Part shown: positions 17,074 to 26,604 of the stretch, in pieces | How positions within the stretch are numbered: position 1 is the stretch's first letter | Layout: each line of letters opens with the position of its first letter | NCBI RefSeq assembly: GCF_014645375.1 | Contig: NZ_BMLT01000009.1 | Location: forward strand, 1-64,000 | Source of the DNA: Marinobacterium nitratireducens | GTDB lineage: Bacteria > Pseudomonadota > Gammaproteobacteria > Pseudomonadales > Balneatricaceae | Direction: 5' to 3' | DNA: 64,000 bases | Translations under genes and position numbers: made by a program | The notes under the pieces: generated by a model | What the model was told of the DNA's origin: nothing | Seen by the model: the letters and a program-made list of their open reading frames with translations, nothing else | The model's database searches: none

Positions 17074-18105
17074 TCAGGCCTGTTCGGCAATGGCCTCGAG
17101 CGCCAGTTCTGCCAGCGGGCCGACGTACTGGCCCATTTCGGCCGCCTGCCTGTTGGAGGCGTTGCCGTCGATGGCCCGTTTAGCGACGCCCTGGATGATA
17201 GCGGCCAGGCGGAAGAAGCTGAACGCAACGTAAAAGCCGAAATTGTCGATCTTATCGATGCCCATTCGCCGACAGTAGGTAGCGACGTACTCCTGCTCTG
17301 ACGGGATTCCCAGTGCGTCCAGGTCCTTGCCTCGCAGGCCCGATACCGTGCCGATAACCGGCATGCGCATCTGCATGCAGAGGTAACCGAGATCGGCGAA
17401 TGGATGACCGAGGGTCGATAGCTCCCAGTCGAGCAGGGCAATCGCCCGAGGCTCAGTGGGGTGAAGCATCAGGTTGTCGAGGCGATAATCGCCATGCACC
17501 AGCGATACACGGCCGTCGTCGTCGGGCAGGTTGCGTTCCAGCCATACCATCAGCTGTTCCATCGGCGCTATAGGCTCCAGCTCCGAGGCGCGATACTGAT
17601 CACTCCAGCGGGTGAGCTGGCGCTGAAAGTAGTTGCCGGGCCGGCCGAAGTCGCCAAGCCCCGCCGTGTCGATATCGACCGAGTGCAGTGTTGCCAGCAC
17701 CCGGTTCATCTCGTCGTAGATCGCGCTGCGCTCGTCCCGTCCGACTTCGGGCAGGGCGGCATCCCAGAACACACGACCGTCGCAGTACTCCATGATGTAG
17801 AACATCGAGCCGATCACCTCGCGGTCCTCGCACAGGTGGTAGACACGGGCAACCGGAACGTCGGTATCGGCAAGTGCCGCGAGCACGCGATACTCGCGGT
17901 CGACGGCGTGGGCGGACTTCAACAGTCTGCCCGGTGGTTGGCGGCGCAGCACATAGATACCGGATTCGGCGGTTATCTTGAATGTCGGGTTCGACTGTCC
18001 ACCGGAGAATTTTTCCACCTGCATCGGCCCCCGGAAGCCCTCGACATGGGCTTCCAGATAAGGCTGCAGTTTGGTGAGGTCGAGCGTTTCAACGGCGCGG
18101 GTCAT
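17074..18105 (-). CDS. APH-family phosphotransferase (ACAD10/11-like)
   Basis: 343 residues with the kinase-like fold: [12 protein letters not shown] and YVLRRQPPG near the N-terminus (nucleotide-binding lysine/arginine region), then the catalytic [13 protein letters not shown] and metal-binding [20 protein letters not shown]. This subgroup sits beside acyl-CoA dehydrogenases and in animals is fused to them (ACAD10/11), where it phosphorylates 4-hydroxyacyl-CoA to allow dehydration. The ATG overlaps the stop of the upstream acyl-CoA dehydrogenase gene by 4 bp (ATGA). The pair therefore probably converts hydroxyacyl-CoAs to enoyl-CoAs; it does not look like an antibiotic-resistance kinase. Confidence 0.85.
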   Translation of the reverse strand: MTRAVETLDLTKLQPYLEAHVEGFRGPMQVEKFSGGQSNPTFKITAESGIYVLRRQPPGRLLKSAHAVDREYRVLAALADTDVPVARVYHLCEDREVIGSMFYIMEYCDGRVFWDAALPEVGRDERSAIYDEMNRVLATLHSVDIDTAGLGDFGRPGNYFQRQLTRWSDQYRASELEPIAPMEQLMVWLERNLPDDDGRVSLVHGDYRLDNLMLHPTEPRAIALLDWELSTLGHPFADLGYLCMQMRMPVIGTVSGLRGKDLDALGIPSEQEYVATYCRRMGIDKIDNFGFYVAFSFFRLAAIIQGVAKRAIDGNASNRQAAEMGQYVGPLAELALEAIAEQA

Positions 18106-19340
18106 GCGTTGTCTCCATCATTGAGGCGTTCATGGATTTCGCGGGACAGGTTGCGGCCCAGCTGCATCATGTGAACCTGGTCGGGCCCATCCGCCAGCCG
18201 GATCGAGCGGGCGATGGTATAGGCTCGCGCCAGGAAGGTGTCCTGGCTGACGCCGGCCGCTCCATGTATCTGGATGGCACGGTCGATCACGGCGCAGGCC
18301 ATGTTCGGTGCGACGATCTTGATCATCGCGATCAGGTCCTTGGCGGCCTTGTTGCCACCCTGGTCCATCTTCGCCGCGGCCTTGAGCGTCAGCAGTCGTG
18401 CCTGTTCGATCTCGCAGGCGGAGAGGGCGATCGCCTCCCGTACCGACTGTTGCTTGCTGAGTGGTTGGCCGAAGGCAATGCGCGTTTCGGCGCGCACGCA
18501 CATCTTTTCCAGTGCACGCTGCGCCAGTCCGATGGTACGCATGCAGTGGTGGATACGACCGGGTCCAAGCCGCCCCTGGGCGATCTCGAAGCCGCGACCT
18601 TCGCCCAGCAGCAGGTTGTCCGCGGGCACCCGGACGTTGTCGAAGATCAGTTCGGCGTGGCCTTCGGGCGCATCGTCGTAGCCGAATACCTGCATCGGGC
18701 GCACCACCTGCACGCCGGGTGTGCCGGCCGGCACCAGCAGCATCGACTGTTGCAGGTACTTATTGGCGTTGCCCGGGTCGGTCTTGCCCATGACGATATA
18801 GATGCGGGTGTGGTTGTTGCAGGCCCCGGATATGAACCACTTGCGGCCGTTAATGACGTAGTCGTCGCCGTCCCGGACGATCGAAGTCGCCACATTGGTC
18901 GCATCCGAGGAGGCCAGTTCCGGCTCGGTCATGGCAAACGCCGAGCGGATCTCGCCGTTCATCAGCGGTGTCAGCCACTGCCGCTGCTGCGCTTCGTTGC
19001 CATATTTTGCCAGCACCTCCATATTGCCGGTATCCGGGGCGTTGCAGTTGAACACTTCCGGGGCCCAGTAGACGCGGCCCATGAGCTCGGCCAGAGGGGC
19101 ATATTCCAGGTTGGTCAGGCCGGGGCTGAAGCGGTCGTAGGTATCGGGCAGAAAAAGGTTCCACAGGCCGGCAGTCCTGGCCTTTTCCTTCAACTCGGCT
19201 AGTAAGCCCGGCGGCTCCCAGCGGTCGCCGTCAGCCACCTGAGCCTCCCAGCGGGCTTCGTTTGGATAAATGTGCTCATCCATGAAATCCAGGAGGCTTT
19301 TGCGCAACTCGCGCACTCTGGGGGAATACTCGAAATCCAT
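18102..19340 (-). CDS. Acyl-CoA dehydrogenase (ACAD10/11-like)
   Basis: 412 residues with the acyl-CoA dehydrogenase fold. Signatures include [15 protein letters not shown] (substrate and FAD contact), [33 protein letters not shown] and [11 protein letters not shown]. The C-terminal [13 protein letters not shown] replaces the classic YEGT segment, as in the ACAD10/11 group. It should oxidise a long or substituted acyl-CoA with electron transfer to ETF. It overlaps the phosphotransferase gene by 4 bp and lies 17 bp after the histidine phosphatase gene, so the three form one minus-strand operon. Confidence 0.88.
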   Translation of the reverse strand: MDFEYSPRVRELRKSLLDFMDEHIYPNEARWEAQVADGDRWEPPGLLAELKEKARTAGLWNLFLPDTYDRFSPGLTNLEYAPLAELMGRVYWAPEVFNCNAPDTGNMEVLAKYGNEAQQRQWLTPLMNGEIRSAFAMTEPELASSDATNVATSIVRDGDDYVINGRKWFISGACNNHTRIYIVMGKTDPGNANKYLQQSMLLVPAGTPGVQVVRPMQVFGYDDAPEGHAELIFDNVRVPADNLLLGEGRGFEIAQGRLGPGRIHHCMRTIGLAQRALEKMCVRAETRIAFGQPLSKQQSVREAIALSACEIEQARLLTLKAAAKMDQGGNKAAKDLIAMIKIVAPNMACAVIDRAIQIHGAAGVSQDTFLARAYTIARSIRLADGPDQVHMMQLGRNLSREIHERLNDGDNA

Positions 19341-19357
19341 AGGTTCATTCCTTCGGC

Positions 19358-20032
19358 TTAACTGTAGGTGATCAGCTCGAGGCTATAGGGGGAGTCCAGA
19401 TGCGGCACACTGTTAAATCCGGTGACAGTGGTACGTGCCGGCGTGTAAAAGCAGTGGGTGATCGACGAGTTGCGCATCTGCAGGTTCGTACTGATCAGCG
19501 TGTCGGCACCGAACCCCATCAACTGGCTCAGCGCCATGCTGATGGGGCCGCCGGAACTGCAGACGAGGGTATTTCCGGTCGCATCGCGGCGCGCGAAATC
19601 CAAAGCGCGATTTACCCGTTGCTCGAACGCCTGCCAGCTCTCCGGTACGGCGCTATCCGGCAATTCTCCGCGGGACCAGGACCGCATGGCATGGCGCAGG
19701 CAGCGATAGACATCCTGCGGGCTCTGCCAGTCGCTAATGGCGTACTCCGGAAAGGTCTGGCAGTAACCCAGCAGAAGTTTTTCGAAGTCGAATTCGTTGA
19801 AGCCGTGGTGCGTTTCATAGGCCGGGGCGGCGTCGAGACTCTGGCAGATGGCGTCGGCGGACTGGCGATGGCGTGCCATCTGACCGCATATAATGCGCTC
19901 AAACGTAATTTCACGGGTTCGGAAATATTCGCCGAGCCAGCGGCACTGCCGATACCCGAGCGTCGAGAGTTGGTCGTAGTCGTCACCACCGAAGGAGGCC
20001 TGACCGTGTCGAATTAGATAGAGCTCAGCCAT
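19358..20032 (-). CDS. Histidine phosphatase (phosphoglycerate mutase-like) protein
   Basis: 224 residues. The phosphohistidine motif [11 protein letters not shown] is at residues 6-16 and the later active-site segments are present in divergent form ([31 protein letters not shown], where the second catalytic His is expected but Ser is seen). This fold removes phosphate from diverse small molecules. It is the first gene of the phosphotransferase/acyl-CoA dehydrogenase operon; the same trio is common in proteobacteria, which suggests it acts on a phosphorylated acyl or CoA intermediate. The changed second histidine region makes the activity uncertain. Confidence 0.8.
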   Translation of the reverse strand: MAELYLIRHGQASFGGDDYDQLSTLGYRQCRWLGEYFRTREITFERIICGQMARHRQSADAICQSLDAAPAYETHHGFNEFDFEKLLLGYCQTFPEYAISDWQSPQDVYRCLRHAMRSWSRGELPDSAVPESWQAFEQRVNRALDFARRDATGNTLVCSSGGPISMALSQLMGFGADTLISTNLQMRNSSITHCFYTPARTTVTGFNSVPHLDSPYSLELITYS

Positions 20033-20685
20033 TTTTATATGAGTCAGTTGTCGTGTAACACTTCTGGTTACTTGGGGGGCATGAAACAGCTTTAACGTAG
20101 GCGTATTTCTCCAAGTGAAATAAGGGTATCGGGCGTTACTGACTTAATGAAGTTTATATGGGTGATGCCCTGATATTCATGCAGGAAATATCATTGCGTC
20201 TCGGCGTGTGACGTCGACAGCAAAACGTCCGGGAGAGTGGGTAGAGGCGCCAGGCCGCCGCCATGCCAGAAGCCGCTACCGGTCCTGCTCTGGTGGCAGT
20301 CAGAGGATGTTGGAGGTACGAAGTGGAATTCACTAACTTGTCCCGCGGTACCTGGCGGGACAAAATGCGGTCTTAGCTCAATCGGCAAACAGGCAAACTC
20401 TGTTCCTCAGCAATGGGTTGGATACAGTTTTTAGTTTCGCTACCCGCTCCACTTCGGCTTTCCAGAGCCCTCCGCTGAAAGCCAATGCACGTTTAATGTC
20501 ACTGATCTCGTTATAAATTTTTTTACGTGATCCCGTGGCGTCCAGCAACATCCACCAACAGCCGGTATATGACGGTACATTTGGTGGTACATCATTGCGT
20601 GAGACTCCAGATCGCATTTTTGCTGTAGGAACACGGGACCGATAACGAACAATGCATCCAACTCGCATCACGGGGAGTTGGACAT
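20033..20685. other. Intergenic region at an old integration site
   Basis: No intact gene is seen in 653 bp. A perfect 8-bp inverted repeat TGTCCCGC / GCGGGACA lies at 20339-20362. The stretch 20560-20680, with repeated GGTGGTACAT-type words and CGGGGAGTTGG before the next start, resembles the leader of P4-type integrase genes. Reverse-strand frames at 20378-20671 show no recognisable family. Confidence 0.4.
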
Positions 20686-20884
20686 ATGCTCACCGACATG
20701 ACGGCAGGCGAAGGCCACGGGCAAGCCATACACAATCGCCGATTTCGATGGCCTATCGCTTTTTTTCTCGGCCAAGGGCAGCAAGGCCTGGTACTTTAGC
20801 TACACCTGCCTTGGGCAGCGCGCTCGTATCTCGCTTGGCAGCTATCCCGAGTTGTCGCTTCGGGATGCCCGGCAGCTCCGGGAC
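20686..20884 (+). pseudogene. P4-type tyrosine integrase, N-terminal fragment (frameshifted)
   Basis: ATG 20686 has a good ribosome site (GGAGTTGG). After MLTDMT a frameshift near 20699 moves the reading to the frame of ATGKPYTIADFDGLSLFFSA, followed by KGSKAWYFSYTCLGQRAR and ISLGSYPELSLRDARQLRD. This is the arm-DNA-binding domain (DUF4102) of P4-like tyrosine recombinases. Similarity ends at 20884 and the catalytic domain is absent. It is a dead integrase marking an old island edge beside the nitrilase operon. Confidence 0.8.
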
Positions 20885-21032
20885 TTTTCGTGCTTGTCAA
20901 CTTCAGCGCCGCCCCATCTGTTCCCGTTAGCCAAGGGCAGAGAAATATTCGCAGTCAATTCCGGGCTTCCAGGTGGACTCACCTTGGCTTCAGGGCCCGC
21001 CAACTGTGCCTAGTGGTGTGAAGCCTGCGCTG

Positions 21033-23105
21033 CTAGATTGACCTGATATTTATGGGCATTGGTTCGGTAGCATTGAGTGCTACTCTGGCCAGTATCGATT
21101 CGACTATTCGCTCCATTGGGGTTCCGGGGCCGAATACATGCTGTATCCCAATAGCCTCGAGCCGCGTCTGATCTTCTTTCGGAATCACGCCCCCTAGGAA
21201 TAGCGGTAGATCGGCATAGCCTTCGCGATCGAGCGCAGTCTTCAGTTCCTGAACCAGGGCAAGGTGAGCACCGGAGAGCAGCGATATCCCGATGGCATCG
21301 AAGCCCGTCTTGTGAAGTTGCTGCAGTACTTGCTGCGGAGTGCTGAACAGTGGACTTAGTTCGACCCGGAAGCCGGCGTTGGCGAGAGCTGCGGCGACTA
21401 CCCGGGCGCCGCGATCGTGACCGTCGAGGCCGAGTTTTACGATCAAGATGGAAGGATTTCGCAGGTTATTGAGGGAAAAGGTTTCGACCCTGCGCTGTGC
21501 CCGGCGCCAGCTTGCATCATGCCGCCGGCTTTCTGCATAAGCATTCGGGCTGAAACGACTCAGGGCCCTGTACCGAGGCCAGCTCAATAGTAATGCGCGG
21601 GTGCACTCGCCGAGGGTGGCGCGAGCCCGAATCGCATCCACGGTTAGCGCGAGCAGGTTGCCCTGTTGTTGCCGAGCGGATGCAGACAGGGCCGCCAAGG
21701 CATGATCGACAGCCTCGTCGTCCCTGCGTTCGCGTAATTGCTGCAGACGGTGACGCTGTTCCCCTATTAGCGACTCGGCATCGATTTGACGGGTGCTCGA
21801 CTGCAATTCTTCGTCGCTGACGAAACGGTTGACGCCAATGATGGGGCGCCGGCCGCTGTCAGTCGCCGCCTGCGTCTGGGCGGCACTTTCGTGGATGCGA
21901 TCTCGCACCCAGCCGGATTCGATCGCGGCGATGACACCGCCCTGAGCGTCAATGTCGTCTACATACCCCCGTACCTTGTTCACCATTGCCTGGGTCAATG
22001 CCTCCATCATGTAGGAACCACCCCAGGGGTCGGCGACGTCGCAGATGCCGGTTTCATGCTGCAGAATCAGCTGTGTATTGCGTGCCAGCCGTGCCGAGTG
22101 ATCGGTAGGCAGTGACAGGGCTTCGTCATAGGCATTGGTATGCAGCGATTGAGTGCCGCCGAACACGGCGGCCATCGCTTCGATGGTGGTGCGGATCAGG
22201 TTGTTTTGGGGCTCCTGGGCGGTCAGCGACCAACCGGAGGTTTGACAGTGCATTTTCATCCTCTTGGCGCGATCCGACGTAGCGCCACGGCGCTCCACCT
22301 CTTCGCTCCAGAGCAGGCGGGCCGCACGCAGCTTCGCGATTTCGTCGAAGAAGTTCATCCCCACACCGAAGAAAAAGCTCAGGCGGTGGCAGAAGGCATC
22401 GAGATCGATCCCGCGGTCGGCGATCTGATCCAGATAGGCGCGGGCATTGGCCAGCGTCAGGGCCAGTTCCAGGGCCGGTTCGGCGCCGGCTTCCTGAAAG
22501 TGGTAACCGGAGATCGACATGCTGTTGAAATTGGGCAGCTCCTGGCTCAGGTATTCCACGACATCGGTGCTGATCCGTATCGAGGGTTCAGGTTCAAAGA
22601 TGTAGGTGTTGCGTACCATGAACTCCTTCAGAATGTCGTTCTGGATGGTGCCGCGTAGTTGCTGGCGTGGGACACCGCTCTCCTCGGCGGCGACGATAAA
22701 GGTTGCCATGATCGGCAACACGGCGCCGTTCATGGTCATCGAGACGGATACCTGGCTCAGGTCGATGCCGGCGAACAGCCGCTTCATATCTTCGACACTG
22801 TCGATCGCCACGCCCGTGCGGCCTACATCCGCCTGCGCGGCAGGGTGATCCGAATCGAAGCCCAGGTGGGTGGCCAGATCAAATGCGACAGAGAGCCCTT
22901 GTCCGCCTTCAGCCAGGCAGCGCTTGAAGGCGGCATTGGACTCTTCTGCGCTGGCAAACCCAGTGTATTGGCGGATCGTCCATGGCTTCTGGCGGTACAT
23001 TGATTCGAACGGTCCGCGTACAAAAGGGGCCTCGCCGGGAAGGCTTGAGAGGTGTGGCAGATCGCTGATATCGTCCCGTGTGTAATATGGTTTGTGGTTC
23101 TGCAT
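21033..23105 (-). CDS. Methylmalonyl-CoA mutase family protein (B12-dependent)
   Basis: 690 residues. The catalytic barrel has PFVRGPFESMYRQKPWTIRQ, GQGLSVAFDLATHLGFDSDH, VSVSMTMNGAVLPIMA, then QNDILKEFMVRNTYIF and PEPSIRIS. Tyr and Arg at the positions that in methylmalonyl-CoA mutase bind the substrate carboxylate appear kept. The C-terminal cobalamin domain has LDGHDRGARVV (the DxHxxG motif), GISLLSGAH and LFLGGVIP. It should interconvert succinyl-CoA and methylmalonyl-CoA, or a close analogue. It is the last gene of the nitrilase operon, 2 bp after the Pnap_2097-type gene, whose LnmK relatives use methylmalonyl-CoA. No meaB-type chaperone gene lies beside it. Confidence 0.85.
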   Translation of the reverse strand: MQNHKPYYTRDDISDLPHLSSLPGEAPFVRGPFESMYRQKPWTIRQYTGFASAEESNAAFKRCLAEGGQGLSVAFDLATHLGFDSDHPAAQADVGRTGVAIDSVEDMKRLFAGIDLSQVSVSMTMNGAVLPIMATFIVAAEESGVPRQQLRGTIQNDILKEFMVRNTYIFEPEPSIRISTDVVEYLSQELPNFNSMSISGYHFQEAGAEPALELALTLANARAYLDQIADRGIDLDAFCHRLSFFFGVGMNFFDEIAKLRAARLLWSEEVERRGATSDRAKRMKMHCQTSGWSLTAQEPQNNLIRTTIEAMAAVFGGTQSLHTNAYDEALSLPTDHSARLARNTQLILQHETGICDVADPWGGSYMMEALTQAMVNKVRGYVDDIDAQGGVIAAIESGWVRDRIHESAAQTQAATDSGRRPIIGVNRFVSDEELQSSTRQIDAESLIGEQRHRLQQLRERRDDEAVDHALAALSASARQQQGNLLALTVDAIRARATLGECTRALLLSWPRYRALSRFSPNAYAESRRHDASWRRAQRRVETFSLNNLRNPSILIVKLGLDGHDRGARVVAAALANAGFRVELSPLFSTPQQVLQQLHKTGFDAIGISLLSGAHLALVQELKTALDREGYADLPLFLGGVIPKEDQTRLEAIGIQHVFGPGTPMERIVESILARVALNATEPMPINIRSI

Positions 23106-23107
23106 GC

Positions 23108-23986
23108 TTACCCCCTGTTGGCCCAGCGATACCCGGTGCTGCTCAAGCGTTGCTTGTGGGTCAGAATGTCCGCGATCTTGCTGCCATCTGAATCGCGCCG
23201 GACTGTCAGCCAGTGGATCAGACGGCGGTCATCGCTTTTTAACGTGGCGAACTCAAGGTGCAACGAGTCACCGATATTGATGTTGCCGTAGTAATTCAGT
23301 TGGCGATCGCGGGTTTGCCACAGTTGGCGGTTGCGGTTCCAGGCCCACTCGGCGCGATCGGCTGCGGCCTGGAAGTTGGCGAAGTAGAGAAAGTCTGCGC
23401 CGTTGAAATCATTGTGTGGACAAGGGTGATGCACAATACCCGGTAGGGTTACGGCCCGATTGGGCTTGAGCCCGTGCCACTCCTGCCACTGTTCGCTGCG
23501 GAACTGCTTGGCTGACTCTGCCAGTGTGATAGCGCGTGCCTTCAGCCGCAGTAAGTCGTCGCTGTTGGATGTTGATGCGAGAGCAGTGGGAAGGTTGATG
23601 CGGGTGACGCTCTGGTTGTTACCCGTTTCCTGCCGGCTGACCTGGGTCGACAGCATCTCCACCTGGGCGCATTCTATACCCTTACACAGAATTCGGTGGG
23701 TACTGAAAAAACGTGCCCGGCCCGCAGGGGCCAGGCAGGTTTCAATGACGAAGCGATCGTTTTCGTCGATCAACTGAAGGCGGGTCTCTGCCAGTTTGAC
23801 CGCCACGAAAGCGGCGTAAACCGACGAACCATCCTGGGCCTTGAATGCGGGCAGCGCCAGTCCGAACAGGTCGGCCAGGGCCAACCAGTGCTGGTTGCCG
23901 CACTCTTTCAATAACCAGTTCTCGCTCAGTCCGCACAGCGACAGATTGGGCATGCCGGCCAGAAACGCTGCCTCGTGTGTGATCAT
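23108..23986 (-). CDS. Pnap_2097/LnmK-like acyltransferase-decarboxylase family protein
   Basis: 292 residues. MPNLSLCGLSENWLLKECGN and QHWLALA (about residues 12-37) are the hallmark of the LnmK/Pnap_2097 group, a double hot-dog fold. LnmK loads methylmalonyl from CoA onto an active-site tyrosine, decarboxylates it and passes propionyl to an acyl carrier protein; Tyr57 in SSVYAAFVAVK is the likely equivalent. A second hot-dog repeat includes FNGADFLYFANFQAAADRAE and NYYGNINIGDSL. It sits between the flavoprotein gene (18 bp) and the mutase gene (2 bp). The adjacency to a methylmalonyl-CoA source supports the assignment. No acyl carrier protein gene is seen nearby. Confidence 0.75.
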   Translation of the reverse strand: MITHEAAFLAGMPNLSLCGLSENWLLKECGNQHWLALADLFGLALPAFKAQDGSSVYAAFVAVKLAETRLQLIDENDRFVIETCLAPAGRARFFSTHRILCKGIECAQVEMLSTQVSRQETGNNQSVTRINLPTALASTSNSDDLLRLKARAITLAESAKQFRSEQWQEWHGLKPNRAVTLPGIVHHPCPHNDFNGADFLYFANFQAAADRAEWAWNRNRQLWQTRDRQLNYYGNINIGDSLHLEFATLKSDDRRLIHWLTVRRDSDGSKIADILTHKQRLSSTGYRWANRG

Positions 23987-24004
23987 GCAATCGCTCCTTC
24001 CGGC

Positions 24005-25291
24005 TTAGGCCGGTACGGCTTCCTCAGAGGTGGCTTTCACCCTGCGCTGGTAGGCCGCGATGTGTTCGGACAGGTGCTCGGCGTCCTGACCGACGCTCGT
24101 GAATCGACCGGAGCCCCAGGTGTGCAACCAGGGCAGACCAATGAAGTACAGGCCCGGCTGGTTGGTGACACCGCGATCGTGTTTCGGGTGGCCCTGGCCG
24201 TTGAATACCGCCGCATCCAGCCAGCCGAAATCCGGGCGGAAGCCGATACACCAGAGAATGCTGGTGATGCCGGATTCAGCCAGGTTGAGCTGCGTGCGTT
24301 CCTGCTCTGGTGTCCAGCTCGGTGTGTAGACGGACGGGCCTTCCTCGGTTTCGATGCCCTGCTGTTCGATCCAGGCGTCGATGCGGGCGTTGATGTTGTT
24401 CAGGGTGGCGTCGGCCTTGTCCAGGTTCTGCGTCAGGTTGGGCAGGAAGACCAGGTATTCGCCGTCGTAGTCGGTCATCAGACCGTACAGTTCCATGCCT
24501 TCCTGGGCGAACTTGCGTAGGTCGATGTCGCGACCGCCGTCACGGCCGGTGACATAGTGGTTGGTGTTGTTGCGGACGTTCTTGCCCAGCGGATGCTCGT
24601 TAACGGAGATCTTGTAGTAGCCCATGTCGTCGAGCCACTCGACCACATCCTTGCCGCGGTAGAAGCGGGATACGCGCGGTGCATCGCCGGTGGCGAGGAA
24701 TACTTTGCGGCCGGCCAGGTGCAAGTCTTCTGCGATCTGCGCGCCGGACTGACCCGAGCCAACCACCAGCACGGCGCCTTCCGGCAGCTGGGCTGCGCTC
24801 TTGTACTGCGCGGAGTGCATCTGGAACACCGATTCCGGCAGACGCTCAGCCATGCGCGGGATCACCGGGATGTGGTAACCACCGGAGGCGACAACCACCT
24901 GATCGGCCGTGTAATCGCCGTCTGAGGTTGAGACGTGGTAGACACCATTGGCGTCGGTTTCCACTTTGTTGACGGCCACGCCTTCACGTACCGGGGCATT
25001 GAGCTTGGATGCGAAGGTATTCAGGTAGGCGATGGTTTCATCCCGGGTCATGAAGCCTTTCGGATCATCGCCATCATAGGGATGGCCGGGCAGGTTGCAC
25101 TGCCAGTTCGGGGTGACCAGGGTGAATGAGTCCCAGCGTTCGGCTTTCCAGCCGTGCATCAGGCTGTTTTTCTCGAACACCAGATGATCCAGCTTGAGCT
25201 GCTTGAGGTAGTAGCTGACGGAAAGACCGGCCTGGCCGCCGCCAACAACGATGACGGAATAGTGAGTACGGGTGTGATTGAGGTTGCTCAT
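24005..25291 (-). CDS. MSMEG_0569-type flavin-dependent oxidoreductase (NitH)
   Basis: 428 residues. An N-terminal FAD motif VIVVGGGQAGLSVSYYL and a central NAD(P)H motif VLVVGSGQSGAQIAEDL are those of flavin monooxygenase-like enzymes; SILWCIGFRPDFGWLD and FIGLPWLHTWGSGRF near the C-terminus are typical of the MSMEG_0569 family of Nit1C clusters. It probably hydroxylates or oxidises a small nitrogen compound with NADPH and oxygen. ATG 25291 (SNLNHTRT) was taken; in-frame ATGs at 25306 and 25312 lack a ribosome site. It follows the MSMEG_0570 gene by 36 bp in the same operon. Confidence 0.85.
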   Translation of the reverse strand: MSNLNHTRTHYSVIVVGGGQAGLSVSYYLKQLKLDHLVFEKNSLMHGWKAERWDSFTLVTPNWQCNLPGHPYDGDDPKGFMTRDETIAYLNTFASKLNAPVREGVAVNKVETDANGVYHVSTSDGDYTADQVVVASGGYHIPVIPRMAERLPESVFQMHSAQYKSAAQLPEGAVLVVGSGQSGAQIAEDLHLAGRKVFLATGDAPRVSRFYRGKDVVEWLDDMGYYKISVNEHPLGKNVRNNTNHYVTGRDGGRDIDLRKFAQEGMELYGLMTDYDGEYLVFLPNLTQNLDKADATLNNINARIDAWIEQQGIETEEGPSVYTPSWTPEQERTQLNLAESGITSILWCIGFRPDFGWLDAAVFNGQGHPKHDRGVTNQPGLYFIGLPWLHTWGSGRFTSVGQDAEHLSEHIAAYQRRVKATSEEAVPA

Positions 25292-25327
25292 TTGGATATC
25301 CCACATAGTCATTAATCTGATTTCGGG

Positions 25328-25612
25328 TTAGGAGACGCTGACGATCTCGACAGTGTCGTTCTCTGCGTCTTCGTAACGGGCGGCTTTGGCTTTGATGACC
25401 GACAGCTGGTCCATGGCGCTGGAGCAGAAGTAGCCAAACTTCTGTTCCACCCGGTTGCTGGCCGCGTCCAGTGCCACTTCGGCTTTGGCGATGAACTCGC
25501 TCAACGGTAGGCGGTCACCCGCCTTGAAGTGCTCACGCACAACGGTGGAAGGGGAGTAGCAGTTGTCTTCACTGCCGTCGGGCCAGCGGACGCTGAAGTT
25601 GATTGCAGGCAT
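25328..25612 (-). CDS. MSMEG_0570 family small protein (NitG)
   Basis: 94 residues. MPAINFSVRWPDGSEDNCYS and the following STVVREHFKAGDRLPLSEF match the MSMEG_0570 family, found almost only in Nit1C gene sets and described as nitrogen-starvation responsive in mycobacteria. Biochemical role unknown; the size suggests a partner or regulatory subunit. The start is 2 bp from the stop of the AIR-synthase-like gene, which indicates tight co-translation. Confidence 0.8.
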   Translation of the reverse strand: MPAINFSVRWPDGSEDNCYSPSTVVREHFKAGDRLPLSEFIAKAEVALDAASNRVEQKFGYFCSSAMDQLSVIKAKAARYEDAENDTVEIVSVS

Positions 25613-25614
25613 GG

Positions 25615-26604
25615 TTAGTGCTCCATTGCGTGTTGCGGGGCCCGTGGGTGCGGGCTAAAACCGGTTAAGGGGGTGTTTCTCAGGTCGCGGAACAGCTGGC
25701 GCTCCAGCGCCTTGGCAACCCACAATTGTTGGTTGGCGGTAATTTCACCGATCGCCGCGGCGCTGATCTCGCGGTGATGGAACAGTTCCAGTAGCTCTGG
25801 CAGGCGCGCCGAGTCGGTGGTCAGCAGGTAACCGAAGCTGGGGAAAGCACAGAGCCAGTCGCTCCAATTCACCGTCGCCGGCTTCGGGAGCGCATCGAGA
25901 TCGATGCGAGCGCCGACACCGGAGCTCTCCAGTAGCATCAGCGCAGTGCCGAGCAGTCCTGCCTGGCTGATGTCTTTGGCCGCGAAGGCCAGCTCGCGCT
26001 CGGCGATGGCCGGTAACAGCGCAATGTCGCCGCGCAGGCGCTCTGCTGGCGCGTCCGTGGCCGCGTTCCAGTTCAAGTACGGCTTGCGGAAGGCGCCGCG
26101 GTGGTCGATGGCCGCGACCAGAAGCTGTCCGGGCCGGGCGGCAAAGGCGCTGAGCAGGCGCTTGGCGTGCCCCAGGATCGACACCGCCAGTTGCGGCTGA
26201 TTGGCGCGCAGGTTGGTGTGGCCGCCGATGATGGGGACGCCGAAGGTCTTGGCGGCGGCACTCATGCCGTCGAAAATCTGCCGCGCGTTTTCAAGATCGT
26301 GGTTCCACAGGGCATTGACCACCGCGCGAGGGTGGCCTCCCATGGCGGCAATATCGCTGATATTGACCATTACACCGCACCAGCCGGCGAACCAGGGATC
26401 CTGCGCGACGAAGGCGTTCAGGAATCCCTCCATTGCCAGCAGCGAGTAGCCATCGGCTTGCGGAATCGCCGCCGCGTCATCGCCATTGGGGTGCCAGCCT
26501 TCGGGCAGGGCCGGAAGATTGGGTGCCAGCAGGACGATATCTTCCTTTTGGGCGATACCGGCGTACTGACTGACCTGACTGAGGATAGTGGCAAGCTCCA
26601 TCAT
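25615..26604 (-). CDS. AIR synthase-related protein, sll0787 type (NitF)
   Basis: 329 residues of the PurM/SelD-like ATP-binding fold. PNGDDAAAIPQADGYSLLAM (about 38-57), WFAGWCGVMVNISDIAAMGG, GVPIIGGHTNL and DISQAGLLGTALMLLESSGV are the ATP/metal-binding signatures of the superfamily. The sll0787 group lacks an assigned reaction; relatives activate an amide or carboxylate by phosphorylation. Its ATG overlaps the stop of the GNAT gene (TGATG), showing coupling. In context it may activate the product of the nitrilase or radical SAM step. Confidence 0.85.
   Translation of the reverse strand: MMELATILSQVSQYAGIAQKEDIVLLAPNLPALPEGWHPNGDDAAAIPQADGYSLLAMEGFLNAFVAQDPWFAGWCGVMVNISDIAAMGGHPRAVVNALWNHDLENARQIFDGMSAAAKTFGVPIIGGHTNLRANQPQLAVSILGHAKRLLSAFAARPGQLLVAAIDHRGAFRKPYLNWNAATDAPAERLRGDIALLPAIAERELAFAAKDISQAGLLGTALMLLESSGVGARIDLDALPKPATVNWSDWLCAFPSFGYLLTTDSARLPELLELFHHREISAAAIGEITANQQLWVAKALERQLFRDLRNTPLTGFSPHPRAPQHAMEH

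Noticed and set aside
20365-20440. Sequence with TCTTAGCTCAATCGGC that recalls a tRNA D-arm near the integrase remnant
   Set aside because: No acceptor stem, anticodon loop or T-arm could be folded around it.
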